The notes under the pieces were generated by a model. The model saw only the letters and a list, made by a program, of their open reading frames with translations, did no database searches and was not told where the DNA came from. 64,000 nt of DNA from Cladobotryum mycophilum (lineage: Eukaryota > Ascomycota > Sordariomycetes > Hypocreales > Hypocreaceae), in the NCBI GenBank assembly GCA_036429605.1, contig JAVFKD010000002.1, positions 868,001-932,000 on the forward strand, given 5' to 3'. Each line of letters begins with the position of its first letter. Position 1 is the first letter of the stretch. The translations under genes and the position numbers were made by a program. Shown piece after piece: positions 23,411 through 35,033 of the stretch.

Positions 23411-23684
23411 AGGAAAACATTGCTTGAATGCTTTGCAAGATGGACAAGGCACATTTGGTCTTGAACACGCATCATTGTTGCTTCACTTGGTTGCTAGAAC
23501 AACACGCGGTGGCAGAGTTACAAAAACTCATGTTCACTTTTTGTTTGTTCTACACACACCATTAAGCAGCTTTACTAGGTATATATTTCCCAAAGATACA
23601 GACGTAGTAGACTTGCGGAGGAGGGAGAATATGTATATTCACAATCGAGACAAAATCACTTGAAGAGGACTCCCTACTACCACC

Positions 23685-24959
23685 ATGGCACTCTCTTTTA
23701 TTGACCAAATCATTCAAGCATTGGATGATCTAGACGCTGAGCCATCTACCATTCGTTCTGCACAGTGGCCCGGCCAAACTCCAGCAGCCATGATCAATCG
23801 CCGGCGACACCTCGAGCAGTGTCGTCGTGTCAAGTATCAACTATCGCATGGTCGACCGGGTCTCGATTGGAAGTTGTGCGGCAACAAGGACTGCTCAGAG
23901 TCTTGCTGCACGAAAGTCGGATATGCGCCACCCCATATCCTCATGGATGGGGAGCAGAACATGGACGGCGTTTACGTCAAGGATATCTGGTCCGAGTTCG
24001 CCGCTCTCATGGCCATTACGATCTGGCGCTCCTCCTGGTGGGGAGTGGGCTCGGTACTGATCAAAATGCACGCCATCGAGTCGTTTGCGGTCTCGCCGCC
24101 TGTCCGGCGGGCCTATCTAGAATTCAAGCTGAACTGCGAGCACAAGAAGATTAGTATCCTCAGTGAGGAGGGATTCAAGAAGACTCTGCTGAGCGTCCTG
24201 CCGCGGTTCTATTTCCTGCTGGCGAAGCTTGATGACCCCGAGAGCGCTAGGATCATTCACTACATATTGAAGCAGCCGGATCCGTATGGCCCTCGGCCGG
24301 AGTGGGTGTTGGAGGACTGGATCATGCAGTTCCTCCTCACGGCCGAGCTGTGGCGCCGCAAAGAGAATACGGATGCCTCGCAACGGCGGTGGACGTTTGA
24401 ATCGCCGAAAGTGGTCGCCGAGCTCCTCGTCGCCGTGCTGCACAACTTTTACAACATGGACCGCGAGCACTGCTTCGAGGTTGAGGAATGCGACGACGAC
24501 GACGACGGGGTTGGCGCGCGGTACGACGTGGTTTGGCAGAGGTGGATGGATGTGTATTCCCTGCCGGCGGAGGAAGGGGAGGCGGACGATGATTACCATG
24601 TCGAGGTTGCGAAGAAGTACGATTTTGCGCCGAGGCCGGTGGGGGAGGTGGGGTGGAACATTGAGAAGGGGGTGGGATATCTTGGGGGGATGGGGGAGCC
24701 GAGCCGCCTAGATTGGGAGCGGTTATACGTGGTGAGAATGATGGTGATTTGCCTCAGCATTGATGGTCTGATGTCCATGTCGATGGTCTATCTAGTGTTT
24801 ATCATGAGACAACGGTTGATGCCGTCGGTACTTGATCAATTAGTTTTCTTTTTGGATGGAATGTTTTCCGGAAGAACGGTAAAAAAGGAAAGATATCCTC
24901 TGAACATGGTGAGTAAATCGCTCGTCCCTATTTTTTCTTCCCTCGAGTTCACTGGTTGA
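23685..24959 (+). CDS. Hypothetical protein, function unrecognised
   Basis: An uninterrupted frame of 424 residues begins 275 bases after dim-5 on the same strand. I do not recognise a domain. Visible features are a Cys-rich stretch near residues 66-76 (CGNKDCSESCC), a Trp-rich segment (ITIWRSSWWGVGSVLIK), a helical middle (RFYFLLAKLDDPESARIIHYIL), an acidic run (EVEECDDDDDG) and GWNIEKGVGYLGGMGEPSRLDWERLY. Codon use is GC-rich and coding-like to about 24730, then becomes AT-richer; a possible donor (GTGAGA) lies at about 24731, so the last 75 residues may be intron or 3' sequence and not protein. Confidence 0.6.
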   Translation: MALSFIDQIIQALDDLDAEPSTIRSAQWPGQTPAAMINRRRHLEQCRRVKYQLSHGRPGLDWKLCGNKDCSESCCTKVGYAPPHILMDGEQNMDGVYVKDIWSEFAALMAITIWRSSWWGVGSVLIKMHAIESFAVSPPVRRAYLEFKLNCEHKKISILSEEGFKKTLLSVLPRFYFLLAKLDDPESARIIHYILKQPDPYGPRPEWVLEDWIMQFLLTAELWRRKENTDASQRRWTFESPKVVAELLVAVLHNFYNMDREHCFEVEECDDDDDGVGARYDVVWQRWMDVYSLPAEEGEADDDYHVEVAKKYDFAPRPVGEVGWNIEKGVGYLGGMGEPSRLDWERLYVVRMMVICLSIDGLMSMSMVYLVFIMRQRLMPSVLDQLVFFLDGMFSGRTVKKERYPLNMVSKSLVPIFSSLEFTG

Positions 24960-26145
24960 TATTGTATTCGCCCATTGAGACGAGATACGATACTGCCAAG
25001 CATTAAGCATAGTAGCATACATAGAGGGTAGAGTGGGTAAGCCGAAGCCGTCCGTTTACCTCGGAAGCAAACCTCGTAAGTGCGCTCGGCTCCCCGGAGG
25101 AGGCTTACCAGACTTGGAGGTCAAGGGGTGGAAAATAATGGAGCGCCTGAACAGGGATAGATAGATTCGTAGCTATCATGTCTCTTGGTTTATGGTGTTT
25201 CTGTCTATTTCTCGTGTTTCTGTCTATTCCTCCTGTATCTGATGGTTCCTCTCGTATCCATTCATCTCCCCTGTTTCTGTACATTTCTCGGCCTGTTATT
25301 GCTTACCTACCTTGCCAGAGTTGGGTCTTCTCTTGAATGTGCTCCGTAGCAGTACGACTGGGGGTTTACCTAATTCTCGAGCCATTATTTGAAGGGTTGT
25401 ATCCTTGCACACATGCATCCCCACACATACACATATGTACACAATATGCAACTATTCTCCAATTTCTTTTTGGGGCCTCCACCGAGTCTAACCAGCAAAA
25501 GAAAGAAATCACATGGATTTTTTTCCCTCTCGTTTGATTCATGCCATGGCCAAACATGCATACGGAGTACATACGCCTGCTTCATCTCCCTCCCTTCCCC
25601 GCATTTGCCCACTAAATTGAGTGAATGGAGGGCGCGACGATCTGCGTCTGTGTGTTGGGCCCATACTTGTAGGCGGTGGTGGTTCGATGGTCAACTGGAC
25701 GCTTGGTGGCGATGAACATGGATGTTTGACGAGCAATTAAGACACATCATACCATCCATTTCTCTGCTCTGCTCACCGGTCAGGAGACGTGGATTTGTTT
25801 AGCCCCAGTTGTAATATCACCCTCTTTTTCTTTTGTTCGAGTTGCATCTATAGTATTATTTATTTATTTATTTAGTTGTACCTAGGTATTCTTACATTGC
25901 AACCTCCCATTGCTACTGCCACCTTTTCTTTCTTTCCTTCCCATAGTGCTTGCCTTGTCCATTTCAACCCCCCATAGCTCCTGCTGTTTTACAGCTCCCT
26001 CTTCCTTCTTTCTATTCAATTCATTCGATGGGTTGATTTAGGCAAGAAAGACGCTGCTGCTGCGCTTTTTACTTAACCCTTTTTATATCGACACCAATTC
26101 TCATTCCCTTCATCTTTTTCATTCTTCCTTCAAAAAATTTCAACA
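24960..26145. other. Gene-free stretch containing a dispersed repeat copy
   Basis: No supported gene. It contains one copy of a degenerate repeat (about 25122-25265) whose other copy lies at 58.4 kb, and a TTTA tetranucleotide run at about 25857-25874. Confidence 0.6.
25122..25265 (+). repeat. Dispersed degenerate repeat, copy A
   Basis: It starts GAGGTCAAGGGGTGGAAAAT and runs through AGATTCGTAGCTATCATGTC into a GTTTCTGTCTATTTC pyrimidine block. The order and spacing of these blocks match 58399-58545. Many differences between the copies are C/T or G/A transitions. Confidence 0.6.
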
Positions 26146-26540
26146 ATGTTCAAGAGCTTTTCTACCGCTGCCAGAGTGCACCCAAACGTGCTGCCTCACA
26201 TGCGTCCCGCCAGACGAACACCCTCCCTCAGATGGTGAGCTCTCCACCACGTGCCACGACAACAATGTTCTCCCATAATCGAAAGAGAAAGAGAGAGAGA
26301 AAATGAATGCCAATGCTAATCATCATCCCGGCTTCAAGGGTAAAAACAATCGTCGCCCTCTCTATTGTCGGATACGCTTCCAAATTCTACTTTGACTTTG
26401 CACGTGAGCGCCGCATCGCCCGTGCCATTGCCGAGGATCGAGACCGACAGAGGCGGGACCAGATGATGATGGACTTGTACGGCGATCGATCCAGCCTAGA
26501 GGACCTGGAGAGAGCCGTTGCGGAATATTCGAAGAAATGA
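26146..26540 (+). CDS. Small mitochondrial membrane protein, function unrecognised
   Basis: Two exons, 26146-26234 and 26339-26540, give 96 residues. The first 30 residues (MFKSFSTAARVHPNVLPHMR then PARRTPSLRW) are basic, hydroxylated and free of acidic residues, as in a mitochondrial presequence. A single hydrophobic segment follows (TIVALSIVGYASKFYFDFA), then a charged helical tail (RERRIARAIAEDRDRQRRDQ) ending in EYSKK. The intron has a CTAAT branch sequence close to the acceptor. The size and layout suggest a single-span inner-membrane protein such as a respiratory-chain or MICOS accessory factor, but I cannot name the family. Confidence 0.7.
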
Positions 26541-27105
26541 ATGGATGGACGGATGAAAGAATCCTAAAATTTAACCGCCGGGACGACGGGACATGACAAA
26601 AAGAAAAAAGAGAGCACAAAAGCTAGGCATCACCAACTAACCTCGGCACCTGGAAGACGGAGCAAAGGAACTGATGGATTGAAGGCGTCATTGGGGGCCT
26701 GTAATGGGCACTATCGAAGCCATATCGAGCATTCGGAAAGGGTGTTTGGAGTCTGATTTGACATCATGGGAGACATTGGGTTTCCCTTTGACATGCGACT
26801 TGGAATATTGGCCATTCACGGCGTTGAAATGCCCCTCAGATTCGCTGTACTTGTACATACTTAAGCTACACCCCCGCTCATTGACCTTTTTGTCAGGCCG
26901 ATGAAATAAAAATACAATGATTCTCCCAAGTCCCAAGAGGAGGGCAAGGTCACTCTATATGACTTCTAAACCATGCCGTTGTAGCCAGAGAACGCCAGTA
27001 TAAGAACCATCAGTCAGAACCTGTAAGCAACAATCATACATGCTAGGGATAGAATTATCCCGTCTCTCCCAATGCATTAACATTAAAATAATAAGATATT
27101 CCTTG
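26541..27105. other. Convergent 3' intergenic region
   Basis: Lies between two convergent genes; no feature is supported. Confidence 0.5.
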
Positions 27106-28060
27106 TTATACCAAAAACGCAGCGGCTAGGACGACCAGCGACCAGCCCAAAGAGCTCGACAGGATGGAAGCTCCAGACTCGGCGTCAGCGTCAAAGGGCT
27201 CCGCGTCGGGCATCACGCAATTTACACTGGCAAACGGGTTCCGCCTCCGCCTCGAGTTTTTCGATGAGCCCCAGAGGGTCAGAACAGCCATGGGTCTGCC
27301 CATCGCCGTTATGGGTATTATATCTATCATGGTCTGATTCGAATATGTCCCATCGACTCGCTTGAAGAATGGCGTGTTGTTGCCAAACGTTGAGGTCGCA
27401 TCCTCAGCTATAATAACAAAAAAGGAACCATTAGCCTTTTTGACATTTCTTCAGCTCATACTCCATCTTCTTCATAGAACGTACCGGATACAGACAACAC
27501 CATGCCAATCTCCTGGTCCAAATCCTTGGAGCAACTCGGCCCCGGGTCGAAAAGGGCGCAGGCATCGCCCCTGAACTTTTGGGCGCCCAGATTCTGCAGG
27601 TCGTCCAGGCACTCGGGCGGCAGCAGGTGCTCGCAGCTGGGGTTCTCGCCGGTCCCCCATCCGTCGGCCCTGGCGCTGCCGGGCTTCACGCTGAAGGCGT
27701 ACAGGCACACGTGCCAACTGCCGTCCACCGAGCTGTTACTGGGGGCGGAGAGGGACATGGTCGTCTGGGTGATGGGGACGTGTGAGATTGGGGCGAGCAT
27801 GTTCCCCCTGTGGCGATGGAGAGGGTCCAGCCGTCCTGCTGGGAGGAGGGGAAGGGCTTGGAGAGGTCGTAGCCGATGAAGGTTGTGCTGCTGGTGGCGT
27901 TGGGGTTGGATGCGATGGAGTCCCAGACGTTGCTGGAGATGTTTCGGGCTTTGGGGCCGACGTATATGGCGTCTTGGCCGATGAAGACTTCTTGGGCGAG
28001 GGCGAGGGAGAGGGAGGGGGAGAGGGTAGTGAGAGTGAGGAGGGTGGTTGGGAGATGCAT
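27106..28060 (-). CDS. Secreted GPI-anchored protein, one frame break
   Basis: Two exons on the complement, 27485-28060 and 27106-27407, about 292 residues. The signal peptide is MHLPTTLLTLTTLSPSLSLA ending before QEVFIG. The mature part has several Asn-x-Ser/Thr sites (NISS, NATS, NSS, NNT, NQT) and cysteines in pairs (CEHLLPPEC, DACALFDPGPSC). The C-terminus is a GPI signal: DAESGASILSSSLGWSLVV then LAAAFLV with no tail. The frame breaks at a run of five G on the coding strand (27804-27808): with six, it reads SIATGGNMLAPISHV and both exons close in phase. No enzymatic motif is visible; a cell-wall or surface role is inferred only from the anchor. Confidence 0.75.
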
Positions 28061-29384
28061 CTTGAAAAATGTTGGTTTGGTGTGTGAATCAGGGTATTGT
28101 TGGATGTTATGTGTTGGTCATGAGTAAGTAGGACGGGTGTGTTGTGATGCAAAGGGCAGCCTATTGTTATGCACCACAATACCATGAACCAAACTTCAAA
28201 GGACAACAAAGAAGAAAAAGATGGCGATGATCGGGAGGGCTCCAACATGTGTAGTCTCAGCTTATACCATTAAAAAAATAAATAAAAAAAGGGAAAAGAA
28301 AAGGAAAAAGGGAAATGAAAAGAAAAAAGAACCCAACATGAGGTCAAGCAAATACGATGTTCCAATAGATCCACCCAAACAAAACGGTATCACAATTTGT
28401 CACTCACAAGCCTTAAGCTTCTTCTAGAGACCCTCAGAAAAGAGAAACAACACCCGCCGCCCGGCTTCTCTTTCGACCCTATGCATTTCACTCACGGCAT
28501 ATCCGATTTATTTTCACAGCCCCCCTGCCCGGATCCATTCCCGCACGTCTTGGTGTATTACCGACCAACAGTTGGGAGGCTGACAGAGAGAGAGAGAGCA
28601 TCGTGTCCACCAAACCTGTTAGACGCCGGGCGAAAGAAGGGGGTTGCTGCAGTGGTTGACGGGGACCAGGGTAGGGATCCTACCTCGTATCTAAATGTCT
28701 TCAGCTTCTTTTTCTTTTTCTTTTCGTCAACTACAGGTACTAACGACATAAGAATATGCGGTATGCTTAAACGAATGGTTGCTATATATAGGTAAGGGCC
28801 AAAATGTTTCGGACTAGTTCCCCAAACGTGTTCCTCCCGAGCTTCGGCTATTGCCCTCTTCGGCCTCTTGCATATATACCAACAAATTCTTTGTGAGAGC
28901 CATGACCAATCATTCTACACGAGATTAAATCTTCATTTGGTAACACAAGTATTTATATAGCCAACCTCAATAAGAGCCCGGTATCCATCAGAAAGCTTTT
29001 AAAAAAGGTACTAAAAAGGCATGCGGATTCAATACCGTGGTTCAGCTCCCGCTCCCCTACAGGACGTCCAGATATAAGTAAAGTGTCTTCGATTTTTATT
29101 TTGGACCGAGTCAACATAAACTCATTTTGTTCACCTTCAAGATATAAAGGCCAGTTTTCGCTCACTCCCTCTTTGTCAAAGAAGCGTCTCGAGGCACTCG
29201 TCATGTTAACTCGCTGGTTGATATGATACTATCTGAATCCTCACTCAAAACATGCCTAATAGTAGCAATCGCTTAGCCTCAATGATGCAAAGCTTAAGAA
29301 ATACCCCCAAAACCCCAAATGCTATAGCTAGCCCCCTCTAATCATTCCTCCCTCTCCCATCTCAGTCTCACTAAATCATGATAG
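28061..29384. other. Gene-free stretch
   Basis: About 1.3 kb with A-rich and pyrimidine-rich tracts (for example 28271-28330 and 28703-28728). Short open frames on both strands have no recognisable protein. Confidence 0.5.
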
Positions 29385-30208
29385 TCAAGGACCGGACAGT
29401 TCCTTACGCCTCAGTTTCGTCCTCGTCGTCATCGCCTCTGCCAGCTTCCTCGCAAATCCCTTAGACACCATGGCCACGAACCTGGGACGGTCCATGACCT
29501 CGTCCATCCCCTTGTCCCACATCTCGTAGTCGATGCCCTCGCAAAAGTACTCGATCATGCGGTCGGCCAAGATCTTCTGCTCGTCATGCGCCGTCTCCAG
29601 CGCCTCGTATCCATCCGCAAAGTCCCGCATCAGAATCTTCTGCTGCGCCTTATCGGCAGATGAGCGGTACAGGGCGCGATGTCCGTCGCCTATGCTCGTG
29701 TTGATGCATTTGATCATGAACCTGCTCATCTCCTCGCTGAGGAACCGGTCGCAGAGCTTGTAGACCTCGATGTAGTCTCGGAGACAGGTTTTCTGCACGC
29801 TGGCTTCGGGGTTGGGCGAGGGTATCGGCGGCGTGTGAGGCACGATGGAGGAGTAGCTGTATGCGATGCCGAGATAGTAGGCCATGTATCGAGGCTCGAT
29901 ATCATCAAACGACACTGAGTTTTCCACGGCTTCTCTGTAGGTTTTATTGAGGCAGGTATTGAAGTACTCCGACTGCCGACTTAGGATACTCTTGTGAGCC
30001 CTAAATGTCACTTCTTTGACCTTGATTTCCACTCTTGGATCATCGGATCTAGTTTCCAACGAGTTAGCTCGCTTCTTCTTCTTTTCCCTCTTCTTTTTCT
30101 TCTTCTTCTTCTTCTTGTTCAAGTCATTTCAACAACATGCCCAATGGCTAGGTTACATACGTACGAGAAGATGAAGCAGAAGAGGCAGAAAAGGTCGCGA
30201 GGATAGGA

Positions 30209-30240
<32 letters not shown>

Positions 30241-30352
30241 GCAGGCATACGTACGCAAGAAGCCAAGCTATGCGATAATCCGAAGCGAGCCCCGACGATG
30301 GCTGCTTATCCTCAGGATGCGTGTGCTTTCCCTTTTTCCTTGTCGGAGCCAT
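29385..30352 (-). CDS. BTB/POZ domain protein
   Basis: Two exons on the complement, 30255-30352 and 29385-30048, give 253 residues. The spliced join reads RIAWLLASDDPRVEIKVKEV and continues TFRAHKSILSRQSEYFNTCL, which is a BTB domain with the usual xxxHKxxLxxxSxxF core. A helical BACK-like tail follows (DYIEVYKLCDRFLSEEM). Such fungal BTB proteins are mostly uncharacterised; some bind Cullin-3. The intron (30049-30254) holds an AG dinucleotide run and a GAA/CTT run and has a GCTAAC branch sequence just before the acceptor. Reading through this intron would give a polylysine N-terminus, which I treat as an artefact. Confidence 0.82.
30071..30117. repeat. CTT/GAA trinucleotide tract within the BTB intron
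   Basis: Imperfect run of CTT units on the plus strand (GAA/AAG on the coding strand) next to the branch point of the BTB gene intron. Confidence 0.85.
30214..30240. repeat. (AG)n microsatellite within the BTB intron
   Basis: About thirteen AG dinucleotides (CT on the coding strand) inside the same intron, close to its 5' end. Confidence 0.9.
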
Positions 30353-30808
30353 GGCGCTATCAAATGGAGGAGTGATATCAAGGTCAGTGTAAAGGATACT
30401 GAATCTGGTTGTTGTGGTGGTTAAGGTGGGGAGAAATGCTTCCTCTGAGGAGGTTTGGCCGGTGACCTTCTCCATCGTGGTTCCCAGTGACGGAAGGTAT
30501 GGCAGCTGATAGTCCCACCCGAGTTACTTGATCTGAAATTACCTTTTTTAAGGCCTCAGGCGAACACAATGGTTTGTTTTATTCAAAAAGCACTGATGAA
30601 TAGAGTATTTTATTGTATCGATTACCATCCACGGATCCATTTCTGGGCCAAGTCGCTGAGGGCAATGACTATGTGTGGAGGATGCAGCGTCGGAAACGCA
30701 TTCTACCTCCTTCACGACTTATCCAAAACACTTCACCAATTAAAAGAGAGTATGGATAGTTATCATAAAATGCTTACCATCATAATGTCATATCATTGCA
30801 TAACCCAT
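30353..30808. other. Intergenic region upstream of the BTB gene
   Basis: Holds the BTB promoter and the 3' end of the next complement-strand gene. Nothing else is seen. Confidence 0.5.
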
Positions 30809-31799
30809 TCATCGACCCTTCATCTTGCGAATAACAACCTTGTTCCCTTCCAAATCCCAACCAACACCGTCGCCCTGCGTCAAGTCCTTCCACTTGGAGC
30901 CCGTCATCTTCTCCAAAAAGTCGAGTTCCACAGACAAATACGTCCTGCCAAAGCACTTGAGCGCATGCATCCTGACATCCCCTTCTGCCCACTCCATCAC
31001 TCTCGCACGGTGTCCGTCCACAGTCCTCTTCACTCGCTGGAACAGAACATAATTGTCATGCGCCAAAGCCGTCAGCGCTGCATTTACTTTTGGATCCTTC
31101 AGTTCGTAGCTCCGTCTAATGGCGAACGCTTCCGCCAGTTGCCCCCGACGACAGGCCGTATCGAGAATAAGGTAGGCCACTACTTCGTGCAACTCGACTG
31201 AAGTTAGAGGCTGTTGAGGGTGAATCACGCGCAGCAGGTGCAGTATCGCTGGATGGTACGACTCTGGGTGCTTGACTAGGATGGAGAGGCGGATGCAAAA
31301 TAGATAGGCTTGGACGGCAAAGTCGTCGGCGCGCTTGGTAGCCACGATGCCTTCTCTGAGCTTTCGCAGCGCAGCCATGACATCGGATAGCGCCTTCGTA
31401 TTGGCAGGGTTCTGAAGAGCCTCATGATCGACCGCCGGAGGGCTTGCAGTGCTTATCGATCCCGACGACGCCGACGCTGAAGCCAAGGCCGAGTTGGATA
31501 TTTCGAGAGACGAGAACCTTCGAAGCAACTCATCCCGCTGGCCGGCATCGGAACAAAAGGTCATGTACCGCTCTATGATCTTGGTATAATAGCCCTCTTG
31601 CGCTTTGAGGTCAAGAAGTCTACACCAGAACGGTTAATGAAACAATCTTCCACGTGTAAGTGAGATGCCCTCCGGTGCTTGCGACATCGTACCTCGAGTC
31701 TCCCTTGGAGGGCAGCCCAACGCTCTCTAGAGGGTCTTGCTCTACAGGCTTAAGCCTACCCCACGGTCCCGAGGGGTTTCTACCTCCTTTGTTCGGCAT
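30809..31799 (-). CDS. CSN8/PSMD8/eIF3K-type (PCI-like) protein
   Basis: Two exons on the complement, 31693-31799 and 30809-31619, 305 residues. It begins MPNKGGRNPSGPWGRLKPVE and joins in phase to RLLDLKAQEGYYTKIIERYM. The C-terminal 170 residues form an all-helical region: VQAYLFCIRLSILVKHPESY, HPAILHLLRVIHPQ, VAYLILDTACRRGQLAEAF, LAHDNYVLFQRVKRTVDG and MHALKCFGRTYLSVELDFLE. This layout resembles the CSN8_PSD8_EIF3K domain of regulatory-particle, COP9 and eIF3 subunits. I cannot say which complex it joins, and it could be an orphan member. The family call rests on remembered similarity. Confidence 0.6.
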
Positions 31800-32560
31800 C
31801 ACGTTGGAAAGTTTGCCATGCTTTGATTTAATGGCGATGATAGTTTGAGTTGATGTTTTGATGTTTAAGAGAGGTAGCAACTCCCCTGGTGGATTGACTG
31901 GGTGTCGTGGGGGTGGCTTATCTTATCGCGGGGAAATGGTACCACACCAAGTATCTACAGAGTAGAGCCATGTTGAACCTTCCATCACTATAGTACCTAT
32001 CCCTTACAAATGAGCATGGCATTTTGACCACATCTCATCATGCTACACCAAATCCATACGCCTGTCTCTATTATTCATATACTCAGTTTAATCAGGATAG
32101 CAGTTGAACGAAGGAATGAAGCTCACCATAATCCTCTAGCCTGATGAATATCACGCATCCTAGCCACTAGAAATTGCTACCCTAGAGGCTACGATGATGA
32201 CATGCTCAACACAATCGGTCACGCCGTAGGACAATAACTCACATCATCTTCGTCTTCATCAATACAATTAATCGTAGACACATATGGATAAACAACACGG
32301 AACGTATAGTTTAGGGAACTTGTACCATTAACTACCTATTACGGAGTACTGAGCGTCGACAACACAGCTCAAGGCGTAAAGTCCAACGATTCTGGTTCCA
32401 AGTTCCACCCAGCTAACACCATACTCTACCGAACTCAACCAACGGGAGCTCGTGCAGATTCAACTCCTCCAAACTCCTCGGCGTTTATTAAGACTTCTCT
32501 CAGACCTTTGCAACCATTCCCCCTATACCAACTTCTAGATGGATAAGAAGCTGAAGAAGA
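31800..32560. other. Gene-free stretch
   Basis: Upstream region of the PCI-like gene and 3' side of the CFEM gene. No other feature is supported. Confidence 0.5.
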
Positions 32561-32989
32561 TTAGGCAGTGAAGGCCTTGCCGTCCTTGCCGTCCTTGTCG
32601 TCCTTGTCGTCCTTGTCGCCCTTGTCGCCCTCGCCATGCTCCTTCTTGATCTTGTCGCAGACAGCCTTGACGGCGGGCAAAACCTTTTCTACACCCGGAG
32701 AGTTAGCATACGGACACACAGACATACACAAAAGATATTCGCGGGGTGGACAAAAGATATTTTGGGATGTCAACGTACGGATAGCGTCGCTCATGCCGCA
32801 CTCCTTCAGGATACAGGGGGTGGCATTGTTCTGGATGTGGTTAAACTTCTGGCAGCCGCAGACAAAGTCGATGTTCTCGCAGTTGTTCTTGACCAGGGCG
32901 TCAGAGAGACAGGCGAGGGCGCATCGGGGGATACCGCTGGCGCTGACGACCGCGGCGCCGAGAGCAGCGATGGCGAGAGTGAACTTCAT
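32561..32989 (-). CDS. Secreted CFEM-domain protein with acidic-basic repeat tail
   Basis: Two exons on the complement, 32779-32989 and 32561-32688, 112 residues. The signal peptide MKFTLAIAALGAAVVSASG is followed by a CFEM domain with eight cysteines: PRCALACLSDALVKNNC, then FVCGCQKFN, ATPC, KEC and AVC, matching the PxCA..C..C..CxC..C..C..C pattern with an Asp (NID) before CxC. CFEM proteins bind haem or act at the cell wall or host interface. The tail (GEGDKGDKDDKDDKDGKDGK) is encoded by a 9-base repeat. There is no GPI signal, so the protein is probably released. The gene is small and intron-split as usual in the family. Confidence 0.88.
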   Translation of the reverse strand: MKFTLAIAALGAAVVSASGIPRCALACLSDALVKNNCENIDFVCGCQKFNHIQNNATPCILKECGMSDAIRTLTSQNIFCPPREYLLCMSVCPYANSPGVEKVLPAVKAVCDKIKKEHGEGDKGDKDDKDDKDGKDGKAFTA

Positions 32990-35033
32990 TTTTTTTGGTG
33001 TTTGGTTGGTGTGTATCGAGTCTGGGAAAAGCTGATGCTTTTGGTTGGAAAGGTGATTGAGGACGGATGAAAGGACTTGCTTGTTTTGAGTGTTGATGAT
33101 GAGAGAGGAAGAGAAAGAGAATCGACTTGAAGGGGGAGAAGGAGTGGCTTCTTATACCCGGGAAACCGATCCCTGGATGCCATGTTCGAGCCCTTGTGGG
33201 CTCTGGTTCAAAGGTTTCGATCGAATAGACTTCCACAATACCAGCCTAATCATGGAAAAACAAAGTCAAGATTTGAGCAGATTTGCGGTTTGTGGCTGCA
33301 CATGCGAGTCGTGGTAGACGCCAAAAAACCTCAAAAGGCGCGAAAAGAATAGGCACCATTCCCTCAGAGTTCACTCCGAAAAGCATATCTACTAGGAGAT
33401 CGAAAAAACTTTGATACCAGACCCATACAGCACCACCCCAGAAAGAGGCGCCCACATGTTAGCTTGAATACAGCAAGTATAAACACACACGAAACCATAA
33501 GATACAACGGTCAAGATGTAGTCATGAACCTTTCGAGTTATGGTTACGGCTTCTCTCTTATCTATGCATCCTATCCTACCCCACGTGGCAGGTTCCGTGA
33601 AACCCTCTTGTCCCACCTCCGCGTTTAAACTTCAAGGCTTCCATTTTTAAAAAACAACAACTGCGATTCGAAGCGGATCATCGGCGATTGTCCGTCTACA
33701 CAAGTCCAGCCGCTGACTTTTGGAATGTGCAACTTGTAGATGTTAAGAACATGATTCGATAGTTTGCATTATCTTACGGCTTCATGATATCATGAGATGT
33801 AAACGGATATCGGAGCATTTCATCATAAACAACATTCAATATATTAATCAATGACAATATCACGAAGCATTACTTCTCTCTCTAGAAAATCCTTTGAACT
33901 TCTTTCCGTGCCTAACCTTTTCAGTGGACAGAATGTATGCATCATGGATTAAAAAAAAGGGGGGGGTTTCGAAGCATATCCGTTATATCCAAGATGTCAT
34001 GACTAAACGTTGACAAACAGTATTCTGCTCACAATGCCCGCCTCTTTCATGTGTAACAAAACATTGAGAGATCTTTTCGACAAAAAGTTTAATGTAATGT
34101 TTCCCCAAAGTCTTTCATTCGGTGCTGTAAAAAAAAGCCCTCTAAGAGTCCCCCCTTTTTTCTCTCTTTGTCCTGCTTCGACATCCACAAGACGGCATTC
34201 AACACCCACATAAAAAAAGAATTCTAATAAATGGCAGACAACAGGATAAACCCTCTATTATCGAGACTTTAAATACACTTCGTCCATAGTTTGAACTTTG
34301 TTCCACCCTCAGCGTCCCCATACCAGCCTTGCGAGCAGTAAAAAAAGGTACCTTTAGTCGCATAGCTTCATTCCCTTCCAGGTGCGTCAACGATTACCCC
34401 TGAATTTCATCCCACAGCGATTATGAAACTTAGAAACTCCATTCTATCCATTGATACAACTTGAAAATACAGTATAACATTTACACAATGCCAATGCAGA
34501 AAAATAAAAAAATAAAATGCAAAATACAGCCGCCTTCGTCGTAATGTGACATGCATAAATTTCCCATGGTTCTCATATGAGCCCCGCCCAAAAGAAGCTC
34601 TCAAAGTTTCCAACCAAACGCTATTCCACATGTCCGCTAAAACCTATGCAAAGGTTTGTTTGTCTGCCCCCTGCCACCTCCTTCAAAGCATTTTAGGTTA
34701 CCTTGGAGATCATGTCCATCAAGGTTCGACCATCATTCGGCAGCTCTCGCCCTGCGGAACCCCGCCACAGAATGCAGTGAGTGTGGCATTTCTCTTCCAA
34801 ATGGTGCTTGTCATAGACATGCGCCAACGAATCATCTTGGGGCAATTATTCCTGCGCCCAAAATGCTTCTTTTCGCCCGCAGAGATCCATCTCTGCATTT
34901 TTATTCCTAGTTCATACAAGCAACACCCGGTTCTTCAAACTTTTCTCCTTGCCAAGTTGCCATGTGAGCCACCGGGGCAATCTTGGAGTAACTTGTATGC
35001 CAAGATTTCTTAGCAAATGGACGGGTTCTACCC
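32990..35033. other. Gene-free stretch of 2 kb
   Basis: AT-rich, with homopolymer runs (A and G runs at about 33951-33967) and many short stops in all frames. It must contain the CFEM promoter and the LCB4 3' untranslated region. I see no gene. Confidence 0.5.

Noticed and set aside
30049..30122. Polylysine N-terminus of the BTB protein
   Set aside because: It is translated intron: a GCTAAC branch site and AG acceptor precede the conserved SDDPRVEIKV join, and an upstream exon with a good ATG fits in phase.
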